From positions 310,001 to 374,000 of the forward strand of contig NZ_JASISW010000001.1 of the NCBI RefSeq assembly GCF_030063335.1: a stretch of DNA of 64,000 bases. The letters are read 5' to 3'. Both the position numbers and the translations under genes were made by a program. Each line of letters starts with the position of its first letter. Positions within the stretch are counted from its first letter, which is position 1. This document shows positions 1-10,119 of this stretch, one piece after another. Under the pieces are notes generated by a model that was not told the origin of the DNA, searched no databases, and worked only from the letters and a program-made list of their open reading frames with translations. Origin of the DNA: Rhodococcus sp. G-MC3. Lineage in GTDB: Bacteria; Actinomycetota; Actinomycetes; Mycobacteriales; Mycobacteriaceae.

Positions 1-234
<234 letters not shown>

Positions 235-306
235 TTAACGGAACCCTCCGACACTGATGATCGAACTCGGAGGCATCGGCTCCAACCGGACGATGCCGAA
301 CCTGCC

Positions 307-1326
307 CTACAAGGAATCGGGCGCGTCCTGGAACGCGTCGGCGACGTTGCCCGCCAGATCGAGTGCCTGGCGAGCCCAGGTGGGAGTGGCTCCGGAAAGC
401 CCGCATGCCGGCGTGACCGATATCTGACTCGCGAGAACCGCCCGGGGGAATCCCAGTCGGTCGACGAGCGTCACGGCAGGGGTGGCCACCTCACGCCATG
501 TCGGTTCGCGCTCTGGCGCGGCCGACGGGACCAACCCCAGCAGCAGCGTCTTTCCGGCCTGCAGGAATTCGCCGACAGAATCGAGATCTTTCGATGTCAC
601 CAGCGACATGTCGATGGACGCAGCTTCGGCAGCGGTGCGCCGAATCAGATCGAGGGGGGCATCGGAACTGCAGCAGTGGATCACCGTCGGAACGCCGATT
701 TGCCGCACAACCGAGTCGAGCAGATCCACGGCTTCCGGCTCGGGAACTGCGCGCACCGTATCGAGACGGGTCACGCCCGACAGCGAACCAGCCAGTACCG
801 CAGGAAGACTCGGCTCGTCGAGTTGCACCACCACATCGACACCGAGCCGCGCAGACACTTCGGCGCAGTGCCTACGCATGCCCTCGGCCAGAGACTCCGC
901 AAAATCTCGCACGGCTCCTCGATCGGTGAGCACGCGGTGCCCGCCGCGGAGTTCCACCTGCGCTGCCATCGTGAACGGGCCCGCGGCCTGAAGTTTGAGC
1001 ACGCGATGAGTGGCGGCAAAACCGCCTGTCTCCCATAGCTCTTCCAGTACGTCGAGATCCTCGTGCAGCAAGTCCAACGCGCGCTGCGCACTCTTCGACT
1101 TCCCTTGCGCCACGCGATAGCCCGATGTTCGTACATCGAGCTCGAGGTCCACCATCAAGGCGCCTGTCCGGCCGATGATGTCGGCACCGAGGCCCCGAGC
1201 AGGCAGTTCCACCAGATGGGGAAGTGCAGGAAGTTCACCCAGAACGATCGACGCCGCTTCCCGAATGTCCGTTCCCGGCCAGGACCCGATCCCTGTTGCC
1301 AACGCGCCGAAGACGCTGTTGCTCAC
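307..1326 (-). CDS. MetE-like (cobalamin-independent methionine synthase C-terminal family) protein
   Basis: A 339-residue protein resembling the catalytic C-terminal half of cobalamin-independent methionine synthase, without its N-terminal half. Visible landmarks are ATGIGSWPG near the start, QLDEPSL around 169-175, a metal-ligand-like IHCC at 216-219 and TPACGL at 305-310; the last two correspond to the zinc-binding His/Cys sites of MetE. It resembles Rv3015c of M. tuberculosis. The methyl donor and acceptor cannot be told from sequence, so methionine synthesis is not certain. Its ATG overlaps the mnmA stop by four bases (1323-1326), so the two are translationally coupled and probably share one mRNA. 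Confidence 0.75.
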   Translation of the reverse strand: MSNSVFGALATGIGSWPGTDIREAASIVLGELPALPHLVELPARGLGADIIGRTGALMVDLELDVRTSGYRVAQGKSKSAQRALDLLHEDLDVLEELWETGGFAATHRVLKLQAAGPFTMAAQVELRGGHRVLTDRGAVRDFAESLAEGMRRHCAEVSARLGVDVVVQLDEPSLPAVLAGSLSGVTRLDTVRAVPEPEAVDLLDSVVRQIGVPTVIHCCSSDAPLDLIRRTAAEAASIDMSLVTSKDLDSVGEFLQAGKTLLLGLVPSAAPEREPTWREVATPAVTLVDRLGFPRAVLASQISVTPACGLSGATPTWARQALDLAGNVADAFQDAPDSL

Positions 1327-2414
1327 TCGTTCTCGGAACGCGTGCCGGCGATGGTCGAGCTACCGATGACGATGTCTCCCTGCACGTCACTGCGGTAGAG
1401 AACCGCAGCTTGGCCCTTGGCCACACCGGTGAGCGCGGTGCGCAACTGGATGTCGACGCCGCCGTCCGCGGTGGCTTCGGCGACGGCTTCGGTCATTCCG
1501 CCGTGCGCTCGAACCTGGACGACGCATTCGATCGGGCCGGTCGGCGCAACGCCCTCGGTCCAGATCGCACGATTGCCGACGATTCCCCAGACATCGAGCC
1601 GCGTTGCGGAACCGACGATGACGTTCCCGCTCTCCGGCTCGATCGCCGTGACGTAGCGCGGCTTGCCGTCACCGGCGGGACCTTCGACGCCGAGCCCCTT
1701 GCGCTGCCCGATCGTGAAGCCGTGCACGCCGTCGTGATCCGCGAGCTCGGCGCCGGTGTCGGCATCGACGACCTTGCCGGGGCGAATGCCGATCTTGGCA
1801 CCGAGAAACGCTCGGGTGTCGCCCGATGGAATGAAACAGATGTCGTGACTGTCGGGCTTGTCGGCAACCGCAAGTCCGCGTTCGGCTGCTTCGGCGCGGA
1901 TCTCCGACTTGGGTGTGTCACCGATCGGGAACATCGCACGCGCAAGCTGGCCCCGCGTCAGGACTGCCAGGACGTAGGACTGATCCTTGTCCGCGTCGAC
2001 TGCGCGGCGTAGAACACCGTCGTGCAGCTGCGCGTAGTGCCCGGTCGCGATTGCATCGAATCCGAGAGCGAGAGCTCGGTCGGCGAGGGCCGAGAATTTG
2101 ATCTTCTCGTTGCAGCGCAGGCACGGGTTTGGCGTCTCCCCGGCGGCATAAGACTCGATGAAATCGTCGATGACGTCTTCCTTGAACCGATCCGCGAAGT
2201 CCCAGACATAGAACGGAATGCCCAGAACGTCTGCGGCGCGACGCGCATCGCCCGCGTCCTCCTTGGAGCAGCAACCGCGTGAACCGTTTCGCAGAGTCCC
2301 CGGCTCGGTCGACAACGCCAGATGTACACCGACCACGTCGTGACCGTCGTCGACGGCGCGCGCGGCCGCAACGGCCGAGTCCACTCCGCCGCTCATTGCA
2401 GCAAGTACCCGCAT
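1323..2414 (-). CDS. mnmA: tRNA-specific 2-thiouridylase MnmA
   Basis: MnmA puts sulfur on C2 of the wobble uridine of Lys, Glu and Gln tRNAs, using ATP and sulfur relayed from a cysteine desulfurase. The 363-residue protein opens with [14 protein letters not shown], the PP-loop ATP pyrophosphatase motif, and carries the catalytic cysteine contexts NPCLRCN and HDICFIP. I chose the ATG ending at 2414 because the family usually begins right at this strand; an ATG 18 bases upstream (2432) also has a good ribosome site, so the start could be slightly longer. The upstream cysteine desulfurase on the same strand is the likely sulfur source. Confidence 0.93.
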   Translation of the reverse strand: MRVLAAMSGGVDSAVAAARAVDDGHDVVGVHLALSTEPGTLRNGSRGCCSKEDAGDARRAADVLGIPFYVWDFADRFKEDVIDDFIESYAAGETPNPCLRCNEKIKFSALADRALALGFDAIATGHYAQLHDGVLRRAVDADKDQSYVLAVLTRGQLARAMFPIGDTPKSEIRAEAAERGLAVADKPDSHDICFIPSGDTRAFLGAKIGIRPGKVVDADTGAELADHDGVHGFTIGQRKGLGVEGPAGDGKPRYVTAIEPESGNVIVGSATRLDVWGIVGNRAIWTEGVAPTGPIECVVQVRAHGGMTEAVAEATADGGVDIQLRTALTGVAKGQAAVLYRSDVQGDIVIGSSTIAGTRSENE

Positions 2415-2457
2415 CAGGCCTGTCCTTTCCATACTGTCCTTCTCGCAGAACCACGCA

Positions 2458-3696
2458 TCAGCGCTGTCCTCCCCGAGCTCCTACGCTCGCCAATCCCGCA
2501 GCACGGGCACGTTCGACAACCTGAGGCAACGCCGCCAGCAGGGCGTCCACATCCGAATCGGACGACTCGGTTCCCAGCGAAAACCGCAACGATCCGCGCG
2601 CGGTGGACGGGTCGGCGCCCATCGCGGTCAACACGTGGGACGCACTGGCCACCCCTGCGGTACAGGCGGAACCCGTCGAGCATTCTATTCCGGCGGCATC
2701 GAGCAACATCAACAGGGAGTCGCCCTCGCATCCGGGAAACGTGAAGTGAGCGATCCCGGGGAGTCGCTCGTCACCGAGCGCGCCATTGACGATCACATCG
2801 GGATCGATGTCCTCGACTCCCGAAATCATCCGATCGCGCAGCCGGCTCAGCTCAGCGCTACGCACGTCGAGACCGGTAACGGTGTCCGACAGTGCCGCAG
2901 CCATCGCAACGACGGACGCGGTGTCGTGAGTTCCGGATCTGACATCCCGCTCGTGGCCGCCGCCGTGCAGCAACGGTACACAGGCAACAGTGCGGCCGAG
3001 CAGAAGTGCACCGACGCCCTGCGGACCCCCGAACTTGTGGGCGGCGATGCTCAGCGCCGACAAACCGCTGTCCTTGAAATCGACCGGCAAGTGCGGCACG
3101 GCTTGGATCGCATCACTGTGGATGGGAATGTCGAACTCCCGTGCCACCGCAGCAAGTTCCCGGATCGGCATGATGGTGCCGACTTCGTTGTTGGCCCACA
3201 TGATGGTGATCAGTGCGGTCTCGTCCGCGTGCAGCGCGAGTTCGGCGCGAAGTGTGTCTGGATGCACGCGTCCGAACGCGTCCACGGGCAACCAGGTGAC
3301 CGAGGCCCCCTCGTGCTCGGCCAGCCACTCGACGGCGTCGAGGACGGCATGGTGCTCCACCGAGCTCGCCACGATCCGCGTTCGGCTGGAATCGGCATCG
3401 CGGCGTGCCGAATAGATTCCCTTGACCGCGAGATTGTCGCTTTCGGTTCCGCCTGAGGTGAAGATCACTTCGGACGGTCTGGCGCCGAGGTTCGCAGCGA
3501 TGGATTCACGGGACTCTTCGACGCGGCGTCGCGCCGCACGCCCCGATCCGTGCAGCGACGACGCATTGCCGACGGTTGCGAACACAGCCGTCATCGCCTC
3601 GATCGCTACCGACGACATTGGTGTCGTCGCAGCGTGGTCGAGGTATACGGATGCACTCGTCGTGTGGGAAGCAGCCGAACTGCGTGCAGAAGGCAT
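2458..3696 (-). CDS. iscS: Cysteine desulfurase, IscS/NifS family
   Basis: PLP-dependent enzyme releasing sulfur from cysteine for thio-tRNA and Fe-S assembly; 412 residues. Near the start is YLDHAATTP. The PLP lysine is in [10 protein letters not shown] and the persulfide cysteine in STGSACTAG. The open frame extends upstream to 3795 and would overlap plsC, but the ATG ending at 3696 is preceded by GAAGGA at proper spacing and matches the family N-terminus, so it is preferred. The neighbour mnmA consumes its product. The order plsC, iscS, mnmA matches M. tuberculosis Rv3026c-Rv3025c-Rv3024c. Confidence 0.93.
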   Translation of the reverse strand: MPSARSSAASHTTSASVYLDHAATTPMSSVAIEAMTAVFATVGNASSLHGSGRAARRRVEESRESIAANLGARPSEVIFTSGGTESDNLAVKGIYSARRDADSSRTRIVASSVEHHAVLDAVEWLAEHEGASVTWLPVDAFGRVHPDTLRAELALHADETALITIMWANNEVGTIMPIRELAAVAREFDIPIHSDAIQAVPHLPVDFKDSGLSALSIAAHKFGGPQGVGALLLGRTVACVPLLHGGGHERDVRSGTHDTASVVAMAAALSDTVTGLDVRSAELSRLRDRMISGVEDIDPDVIVNGALGDERLPGIAHFTFPGCEGDSLLMLLDAAGIECSTGSACTAGVASASHVLTAMGADPSTARGSLRFSLGTESSDSDVDALLAALPQVVERARAAGLASVGARGGQR

Positions 3697-3751
3697 AACG
3701 TCCTTCAGGATAGCTGCTCGACGCCGGTCCTCTTCTCGACGCTCGACAACG

Positions 3752-4666
3752 TCAGAAGTCGACCGGGACCTCTGAGATTGCGAGTGCATCCGCATTCATC
3801 ACGGCGTGCACCGCACGATCGTGGCCCTCACCGGCCCTGGCGGAGGCTTCGCACCGGCGAGCGAGATCACGACGATCGTTTCCCGGCGGCTCAGGCGCGG
3901 CCAGTTCGACGTGCGCGACGATGCCCTTCAGCCGGAAAACCCGACCGATCGACGTGCCGATCGTCTCGTCGCCCACGAAACACGTGGCGGTGGTCAAGAT
4001 CCGATCGGAGTCGATGTACCGCAGACGCAGCGGCTGCACCCAGGTCTCCGTATCGACGGCCGCCTGGAACATCGCAGGCTTGAAAGATCCATATGCCCGC
4101 CCACACCAGGTCGTGCCTTCCGGAAACACGACCACCGTGCCGCCGCTACGGAGTCTCTGCGCAACCTGCTCGACGGTGTCCGGCAGTGAGCGCAGGTTCC
4201 GACGGTGGATCGGCAGCACCTTCATCGATCGTGCCAGCAGTCCCAGAATCGGCCAGTCGATCAGGTCGCCGCGGGCGACGAAGGTCGCCGGACGTAGGGC
4301 GGTGAGTACCAGAACATCGGTCCAGGAGACGTGGCCGGCAACCACGAGTGCCCCATCGTCGGTTCGTGACTTCTCGCGATCGGAGCGGAGATCGTTGACG
4401 GAGAGCCGAATTCCGACCGCGAAGAGCAGCATTCTGGAGCCGAATCCGGTGACTGTGCGCCGGGCCCGCGGCGACACGACGCCCACTAGGATCAGCACCG
4501 GTAACAGACTGAAAGCCAACAGCGCCACCATGACTCGCGCTACGACGACGACGTGACGGACAGTGACGAGATCACGCGGAACACACCCTTCGCCACACGG
4601 GCTCGACGGCATCCACGCGTGGTCGAATTCCTTCTGCGCTGGAGCGGGAAGTGCAGACCGGCTCAT
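3752..4666 (-). CDS. plsC: 1-acyl-sn-glycerol-3-phosphate acyltransferase (PlsC family)
   Basis: Membrane acyltransferase expected to add the second acyl chain during phospholipid synthesis. The 304-residue protein has a hydrophobic segment at about 38-62, the acyltransferase motif GHVSWTD (H112 and D117, spacing HX4D) and FPEGTT at 181-186, the phosphate-binding motif. The first 35 residues are not conserved-looking. Its ATG overlaps the stop of the upstream OlsB-like gene by four bases (4663-4666), so the pair is coupled. The substrate could also be an ornithine lipid or another lyso-lipid, given that neighbour. Confidence 0.87.
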   Translation of the reverse strand: MSRSALPAPAQKEFDHAWMPSSPCGEGCVPRDLVTVRHVVVVARVMVALLAFSLLPVLILVGVVSPRARRTVTGFGSRMLLFAVGIRLSVNDLRSDREKSRTDDGALVVAGHVSWTDVLVLTALRPATFVARGDLIDWPILGLLARSMKVLPIHRRNLRSLPDTVEQVAQRLRSGGTVVVFPEGTTWCGRAYGSFKPAMFQAAVDTETWVQPLRLRYIDSDRILTTATCFVGDETIGTSIGRVFRLKGIVAHVELAAPEPPGNDRRDLARRCEASARAGEGHDRAVHAVMNADALAISEVPVDF

Positions 4667-5517
4667 GCTCGCGTCCTCGTCTCGTAGGTGGTGGCAGCGC
4701 TTCTGAGTCGGTCGAGGTAGCGAGTGTTCGCCTCGTGCAGTCCCAGCAGGGCGACGAAATCCGCAACTCCGAAGTCGGGATCGTGAGCAGGCTCACCGCA
4801 AATGGTTGCACCGAGTCTGAGGTAGCCCTTGAGCAGCGGAGGAATGGCAGGGCGGACGGGCGCCGGGATATCTCCCAGAACGAGCCCGTTCACCACGACA
4901 GGGTTGTACGGCACTACCCGACGATCTTCCTCGGAGCCGTGCTTGGCCATGAGAAAGTCTCGGACAGCGTGGACGTTGGCACCCGCAGGGTCGTCCGGTT
5001 TTGCGTGCATGGGAACGGAGACGCATCCCATGCACCATTCGAGTCCGGTCACTTCCAGGTAGTGCAGAATCCCGGCCCACATGAGACCTAGCACCGATCC
5101 CGACCGGTGCTCGGGGCGTACGACGGCTCGACCCATCTCCACAACGCGGTTGCCTGCGGGATCGAGGGCGGACAGGTCGAATTCCGTTGCGGTGTAGTAG
5201 CCACCGGCTGCAATGGCAGCGTCGGGCGGAAGCATTCGGTAGCAGCCCACGAAACTGTCGTCGCTGTTGTCCCGTACGAGCAGGTGGTCGCAGTACTCGT
5301 CGAAGCGGTCTGCGTCCTTACCGTCGGTACCGTGGGGGATCTCGAAGCCCGGCTCGGAGGCGAAGACGTCGTAGCGGAGTCGCTGTGCGGCTTCGCGGTG
5401 GTCTCGGTCGGTGGAGAGAACGAGCGAGTACCGATCGGTCGCAGGCGGGGAGCCTGCGGACCGACCCAGGTGTACAGGCGGGGTGACTGCGTGCGAGGTC
5501 ATGACTGAAGTGGTCAT
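4663..5517 (-). CDS. OlsB-like N-acyltransferase (GNAT fold)
   Basis: A 284-residue GNAT-type protein related to ornithine-acyl-ACP N-acyltransferases. It contains RLRYDVFASEPGFE, DEYCDHLLV, VEMGRAVVRPEHR and LMWAGILHYL, the pattern of the OlsB/hemolysin-like acyltransferase family. It would transfer a long acyl chain to an amino group; coupling with plsC suggests a two-step acylated lipid such as an ornithine lipid (inference). The family's M. tuberculosis counterpart is Rv3027c. Start: the ATG ending at 5517 gives the family-like N-terminus; another ATG at 5502 is possible and neither has a strong ribosome site. The open frame reaches 5616 but runs into the terminator-like hairpin. Confidence 0.75.
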   Translation of the reverse strand: MTTSVMTSHAVTPPVHLGRSAGSPPATDRYSLVLSTDRDHREAAQRLRYDVFASEPGFEIPHGTDGKDADRFDEYCDHLLVRDNSDDSFVGCYRMLPPDAAIAAGGYYTATEFDLSALDPAGNRVVEMGRAVVRPEHRSGSVLGLMWAGILHYLEVTGLEWCMGCVSVPMHAKPDDPAGANVHAVRDFLMAKHGSEEDRRVVPYNPVVVNGLVLGDIPAPVRPAIPPLLKGYLRLGATICGEPAHDPDFGVADFVALLGLHEANTRYLDRLRSAATTYETRTRA

Positions 5518-5603
5518 GATTGTGTGTCTAACGAGCCAGAACGGCGTCAGTGCGTCACGGGGGTAACGCGTCCACGGACGTTGCGTGAACTGCTGCAGAC
5601 GCA

Positions 5604-5640
5604 GTTCGGCCCCCACCCTCGGCGAGGATGGGGGCCGAAT
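5604..5640 (-). terminator. Hairpin terminator downstream of etfA
   Basis: A long inverted repeat: TTCGGCCCCCACCCTC and its near-complement GAGGATGGGGGCCGAA separated by a very short loop, placed 16 bases past the etfA stop. There is no clear U tract. It separates etfBA from the downstream acyltransferase operon. Confidence 0.65.
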
Positions 5641-5655
5641 CGACGAAACTGGGTG

Positions 5656-6612
5656 TCAGCCCTTGTGCTTCTTGACTGCTTCGGTGAGCTGCGGTGCGAC
5701 GTTGAAGAGGTCTCCCACGATGCCGTAGTCGGCGATCTCGAAGATGGGTGCTTCCTCGTCCTTGTTGACCGCGACGATGGTCTTCGAGGTCTGCATTCCC
5801 GCGCGGTGCTGGATGGCACCCGAGATACCCAATGCGACGTACAGCTGCGGGGAGACGGTCTTACCGGTCTGGCCGACCTGGAACTGGCCCGGGTAGTAAC
5901 CGGAGTCCACAGCAGCACGCGAGGCCCCGACAGCCGCACCGAGCGAATCGGCGAGTTCTTCGACGACGTTGAACTTGTCAGCGCTTCCGACGCCACGTCC
6001 GCCGGAAACGACGACCTTGGCCTCCGTGAGCTCCGGACGGTCGCCGCCGACGATCGGGTCGCGCGAGGTGACCTTGGTGACGCCCTCTTCCTGAGCCGGG
6101 ACCTCTACGGTTTCGCGAGTGCCGGCGCCAGCCTTGGGCTGGGCTTCGATGGCGCCCGGGCGAATGGAGATGACCGGAGCGTCGCCGTTGGCCTTGGCCT
6201 CGACGGTGAACGCGCCACCGAAGATGGAGTAGGTTGCGCTGCCGTCGCCGTCGATGCCGACGACGTCGTTGTGGTAGCCGGACCCGAGACGCGCGGCGAG
6301 GCGGCCTGCGACTTCCTTGCCTTCGATGGTCGCTGCGGTGATGATGGCAGCGGGGCTCACGGACTCGGCGAGGGCGGACAACACGTCGACCTTCGGCGTG
6401 ATGATGAAGCCGTCGATGTCGTCGGATTCGGCGGCGTAGATCTTCTCTGCGCCGGCTTCGGTCAGCGCGTCGGCAACCTTGTCCGTGGTTCCGGCGGGGC
6501 CGGTGACGACTGCGGACGGCTCGCCCAGCGCGCGGGCGGCGGTGATCAGCTCGAGGCTGACCTTCTTGAGGGTTCCCTCGACGTGCTCCACGAGCACGAG
6601 TACTTCTGCCAT
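5656..6612 (-). CDS. etfA: Electron transfer flavoprotein, alpha subunit
   Basis: FAD-binding subunit of ETF, which collects electrons from acyl-CoA and other dehydrogenases and passes them to an ETF:quinone oxidoreductase. The 318-residue length is typical. The C-terminal FAD-domain signature is visible as [31 protein letters not shown] and [21 protein letters not shown]. Start ATG at 6612 has AAGGAG upstream. It lies 44 bases after etfB in one operon. Rhodococci carry many acyl-CoA dehydrogenases, so this is probably a major electron outlet of beta-oxidation. Confidence 0.95.
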   Translation of the reverse strand: MAEVLVLVEHVEGTLKKVSLELITAARALGEPSAVVTGPAGTTDKVADALTEAGAEKIYAAESDDIDGFIITPKVDVLSALAESVSPAAIITAATIEGKEVAGRLAARLGSGYHNDVVGIDGDGSATYSIFGGAFTVEAKANGDAPVISIRPGAIEAQPKAGAGTRETVEVPAQEEGVTKVTSRDPIVGGDRPELTEAKVVVSGGRGVGSADKFNVVEELADSLGAAVGASRAAVDSGYYPGQFQVGQTGKTVSPQLYVALGISGAIQHRAGMQTSKTIVAVNKDEEAPIFEIADYGIVGDLFNVAPQLTEAVKKHKG

Positions 6613-6656
6613 GACTTGCTCTCCTTATGTGGTGTGCGCGGCGTGTCTGGGTGAGA

Positions 6657-7457
6657 TCAGATGATCTTCTGGCCGACGAGGTAGGTAGCGATCTTGTCGC
6701 CGCCGTCGCCCTCGTCGGTGACCCGCTCGCCTGCAGTCTTGGGAGGCTTCGGGGTGGACGACGTGACGGTGGTGCCTGCATTCTCGACACCGACGATGCC
6801 GTCCTCGACACCGATCTCCGCGAGAGTGATCGTCTGAACCGTCTTCTTCTTCGCGGCCATGATGCCCTTGAAGGAGGGGAAACGCGGCTCGTTGATCTTC
6901 TCGGTGACACTCACGATGGCGGGCAGCGACGCCTCGAGGCCGAAGATGCCCTCGTCGGTTTCGCGCTCGCCGGAAACCTTGCCGTCGGCGACGGTCAGCT
7001 TGCGCAGCTGGGTGAGGGCGGGGATCTGCAAGTACTCGGCGATGATGGCGGGCACGGCACCGGTGCGTCCGTCGGTCGCTTCGTTACCCGCGATGATCAG
7101 GTCGGCAGGCTCGTCGTTCTCGAATGCGACATTCCCGAGTGCAGCAGCCAGCGCGTACGCAGTCTGGATGGCATCCGAACCGTGCAGCGAAGGATCGTTG
7201 AGGTGTACCGCACTGTCGGCGCCCATCGAGAGTGCCTTCCGAATGGCGTCGGTTGCGCGATCAGGGCCTGCGGAGAGAACCTTCACCTCGCCCCCCTGCG
7301 ACTCCTTGATGAGAAGGGCTTCTTCGACAGCGCGCTCGTTGATCTCGTCGAGCACAGCGTCGGCTGCCTCACGGTCGAGCGTGAAGTCCCCGTCGGTGAG
7401 CTTGCGCTCGGACCATGTGTCGGGAACCTGCTTGATCAAAACAACGATGTTCGTCAT
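6657..7457 (-). CDS. etfB: Electron transfer flavoprotein, beta subunit
   Basis: AMP-binding partner of EtfA; 266 residues, usual length. It begins MTNIVVLIKQVPDTWSE, the standard N-terminus, and has the ETF-beta signature region ending VTEKINEPRFPSFKGIMAAKKK, which includes the dehydrogenase-recognition loop. Start ATG at 7457 is preceded by AGGAGGT. It is first in the etfBA operon. A TAATCT-like -10 box lies about 95 bases upstream, next to a palindrome that may be a repressor site. Confidence 0.95.
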   Translation of the reverse strand: MTNIVVLIKQVPDTWSERKLTDGDFTLDREAADAVLDEINERAVEEALLIKESQGGEVKVLSAGPDRATDAIRKALSMGADSAVHLNDPSLHGSDAIQTAYALAAALGNVAFENDEPADLIIAGNEATDGRTGAVPAIIAEYLQIPALTQLRKLTVADGKVSGERETDEGIFGLEASLPAIVSVTEKINEPRFPSFKGIMAAKKKTVQTITLAEIGVEDGIVGVENAGTTVTSSTPKPPKTAGERVTDEGDGGDKIATYLVGQKII

Positions 7458-7568
7458 GGGTCTGCGTCGACCTCCTGGTCGTGTTCCATCTGATGCGGAC
7501 GTGTAAATCGATGTCCTGCGTATGGGTTCTTGCTGTTCTAGGCCTTGCCGTAGATTACCCCATGTTTA

Positions 7569-7584
7569 GTTACTGGTGGGTAAC
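7569..7584. promoter_or_regulatory. Candidate operator in the etfBA promoter
   Basis: Perfect inverted repeat GTTAC-N6-GTAAC just upstream of a minus-strand -10-like hexamer (TAATCT, 7552-7557), about where the -35 box would be. Arms and spacing resemble binding sites of TetR-family regulators of fatty-acid catabolism, but no regulator gene is adjacent. A similar TTAC-N6-GTAA palindrome precedes ftsE. Confidence 0.45.
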
Positions 7585-7714
7585 TTACCGCAGATCTTGT
7601 CTGACCATACATCCGACCCGCAAGCGATGAACCGCCACTCTCCGATCCGGAGCCAACATGCGGCAGTGGACCGCCCCTGGCTGATTGAAGGGGCGAGGCA
7701 CTACCCTCTCGTCG

Positions 7715-8566
7715 GTGAGCGATTCATCGAACGCCGAAATGCCAACGAACCCGGGGACGTCAACGAGCACGAGGACGTCAACGAGCACGGTCGTGGCCGC
7801 AGCACCCGAGCCACTTCCCCTCACCGGAGAGCGCACCGTGCCAGGGATCGCAGAGGAGAACTACTGGTTCCGTCGGCACGAGGTGGTCTACGAAGCCATG
7901 CGCGAGCGTTGCACAGGCCGTGTCGTGCTCGAGGCCGGGTCAGGAGAAGGCTACGGAGCCAACATGATCGCCGAAGTTGCATCGACGGTCCTCGGACTCG
8001 ATTACGACGCTTCGGCCGCGTCTCACGTTTACGATCGCTACCCGAGGATCGGCATGCTGCGCGGCAACCTCGCGACACTTCCCATCGCCGACGGTTCCGT
8101 CGATGTCGTGGTCAATTTCCAGGTGATCGAACACCTCTGGGATCAGGCGCAGTTCCTGGCCGAATGCTTTCGCGTCCTCGCCCCCGGCGGGTTGTTGCTC
8201 ATCAGCACACCCAATCGGATCACCTTCTCCCCCGGTCGCGACACGCCGCTCAACCCCTTCCACACTCGCGAACTCGACGCCGCGGAACTCACCGAACTGC
8301 TGAAAGAAGCCCGTTTTTCGGTGGACACCATGACCGGCGTTCATCATGGAGGGGCATTGCGGGCACTCGACGACAAGCACGGCGGGTCCTTCATCGACGC
8401 ACAGATCGAACGCGCACTCGCAGGCGAACCTTGGCCTGCGGATCTGACCGCCGATGTCGCTGCGGTCTCCACCGCAGATTTCGACATCGAGTCATCCGAC
8501 ATCGACGCGAGCCTCGACCTCGTGGCAATCGCGATCAAACCTGAAGACTCACCGGTGAGCGGGTGA
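7715..8566 (+). CDS. SAM-dependent methyltransferase of the polymethylated-glucan cluster
   Basis: Class I methyltransferase of about 283 residues. Motif I is VLEAGSGEGYGA, the acidic strand is LGLDYD, and the post-motifs are VVVNFQVIEHLWDQ and LISTPNRITFSPGRD. It closely resembles Rv3030, the first gene of the Rv3030-Rv3031-Rv3032 set linked to methylglucose lipopolysaccharide, so a glucan-lipid O-methyl transfer is the likely job (inference). Start: GTG at 7715 is chosen because TACCCT lies exactly seven bases upstream, as for a leaderless transcript; ATG 7739 and an upstream TTG at 7685 are alternatives. The N-terminus holds an 18-bp tandem duplication. It overlaps the next gene by GTGA. 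Confidence 0.8.
   Translation: MSDSSNAEMPTNPGTSTSTRTSTSTVVAAAPEPLPLTGERTVPGIAEENYWFRRHEVVYEAMRERCTGRVVLEAGSGEGYGANMIAEVASTVLGLDYDASAASHVYDRYPRIGMLRGNLATLPIADGSVDVVVNFQVIEHLWDQAQFLAECFRVLAPGGLLLISTPNRITFSPGRDTPLNPFHTRELDAAELTELLKEARFSVDTMTGVHHGGALRALDDKHGGSFIDAQIERALAGEPWPADLTADVAAVSTADFDIESSDIDASLDLVAIAIKPEDSPVSG
7756..7791. repeat. 18-bp tandem duplication (2 copies) in the methyltransferase N-terminus
   Basis: Two adjacent 18-bp units beginning GACGTCAACGAGCACG, 16 of 18 bases identical. In the coding frame they give a Ser/Thr/Arg-rich disordered stretch ahead of the methyltransferase fold. Confidence 0.85.
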
Positions 8567-10119
8567 GCACACCCGATGCCGTCGTGACCGAGCCGGGCAT
8601 GTTCTCTCTTGTTCTTCATTCCCACCTGCCGTGGCTCGCCAATCACGGCCGGTGGCCCGTCGGCGAAGAATGGCTCTATCAATCTTGGGCTGGTTCCTAT
8701 CTGCCACTGACTTCGATGCTCAGCCGACTGGCCGACGAGGGTCGAACGAACCTACTGTCTCTGGGGATCACGCCGGTGCTCGCCGCACAGCTGGACGATC
8801 CACATTGCCTGTCCGGCATGCATCACTGGTTGGGGAATTGGCAACTCCGCGCCCACGAGGCGCAGAACCGAGAACTCTCGACACGAGAGCATCGCTCGGC
8901 ATCGGCTGCGCTCCACGAATTCGAAACACACTGGCGCCATGGCGGTTCCGGGGTGATCAGGACTCTCGTCGACTCGAGAGCGGTCGAATTGCTCGGCGGC
9001 CCGCTCGCCCATCCTTTCCAACCTTTGATGGATCCTCGACTGCGCCAATTCTCCTTGACCGAAGGTCTTTCCGACGCGCAGGGACGGTGGGGCACGCGTC
9101 CCTGCGGCATCTGGGCACCGGAGTGTGCTTACGCCCCTGGAATGGAAAACGAGTACGCCACAGCCGGTGTAACCCACTTCATGGTCGACGGTCCGGCACT
9201 TCGCGGCGACACCTCGCTCGGTCGGCCGGTTCGTGATTCCGGCGTCGTAGCGTTCGGCCGCGACCTGAGCGTCAGCTACCGCGTCTGGTCACCGAAATCC
9301 GGATATCCCGGCCATGCTGCATACCGCGACTTTCACACCTACGACCACGACACCGGACTCAAACATGCTCGGGTGACAGGCCGTACCGTCGACTCTGCGG
9401 ACAAGGCTCCGTACGACCCAGCCGCTGCTGCGGCGGCCATCGACAAACATGTGTTGGATTTCGTCGACGCTGTACGAATGCGCCTGAGGGAGGAATCGGC
9501 CCGCATCGGGCGACCAGCACTCGTCGTCGCCGCATTCGACACCGAGCTGTTCGGACACTGGTGGTTCGAAGGTCCTCAGTGGCTGGAGAAGGTCCTACGA
9601 GCACTCCCGGAAGCGGGCATCGACATCGGCACTCTCGAAGACGCTCGGACGAGAGGATACGTCGGAGCTCCGACGCAGCTCGAGGAGTCGTCCTGGGGAT
9701 CGGGCAAAGACTGGCGAGTCTGGGCGGGCGAGCAAGTCCACGATCTCGTCACGCTGAACTCCGAGGTCGTTCTCGCGGCTCTCGATGCCATCGACAAGAA
9801 CCGCGGACCCAGCGGCGGTGGACAACCCGAATTGCGCAACAGGACGAACGACCAGATTCTGCGTGAGACACTGATGGCAATAGCAAGCGACTGGGCTTTC
9901 ATGGTCAGCAAGGACTCCGCCGCAGGCTACGCACGGGAGCGCGCACACATCCACGCCCACGCATCGAGGGAGATCGCCGATGCGGTGTCGCGGGGGCAGG
10001 GCGAACGTGCCGCGGAGCTCGCGGCGCAGTGGAATCGAGCAGACGGTCTCTTTCCTTCGCTCGATGCGAGGCGACTGCGCACGGAACGGTCGTATTGCAG
10101 GGACGGGGAAACCGAGTGA
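8563..10119 (+). CDS. GH57 family 1,4-alpha-glucan branching enzyme
   Basis: A 518-residue GH57 enzyme. The N-terminal catalytic barrel starts FSLVLHSHLPWL; the nucleophile region is GIWAPECAYAPG and the acid/base aspartate region is AFDTELFGHWW, both as in GH57 branching enzymes; a helical domain follows with SWGSGKDWRVW. It corresponds to Rv3031. It would make alpha-1,6 branches on a short glucan intermediate in the cytoplasm, working with the flanking methyltransferase and glucosyltransferase. GTG start at 8563 overlaps the preceding stop, and its own stop overlaps the next start, so the three genes are tightly coupled. Confidence 0.9.
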   Translation: MSTPDAVVTEPGMFSLVLHSHLPWLANHGRWPVGEEWLYQSWAGSYLPLTSMLSRLADEGRTNLLSLGITPVLAAQLDDPHCLSGMHHWLGNWQLRAHEAQNRELSTREHRSASAALHEFETHWRHGGSGVIRTLVDSRAVELLGGPLAHPFQPLMDPRLRQFSLTEGLSDAQGRWGTRPCGIWAPECAYAPGMENEYATAGVTHFMVDGPALRGDTSLGRPVRDSGVVAFGRDLSVSYRVWSPKSGYPGHAAYRDFHTYDHDTGLKHARVTGRTVDSADKAPYDPAAAAAAIDKHVLDFVDAVRMRLREESARIGRPALVVAAFDTELFGHWWFEGPQWLEKVLRALPEAGIDIGTLEDARTRGYVGAPTQLEESSWGSGKDWRVWAGEQVHDLVTLNSEVVLAALDAIDKNRGPSGGGQPELRNRTNDQILRETLMAIASDWAFMVSKDSAAGYARERAHIHAHASREIADAVSRGQGERAAELAAQWNRADGLFPSLDARRLRTERSYCRDGETE

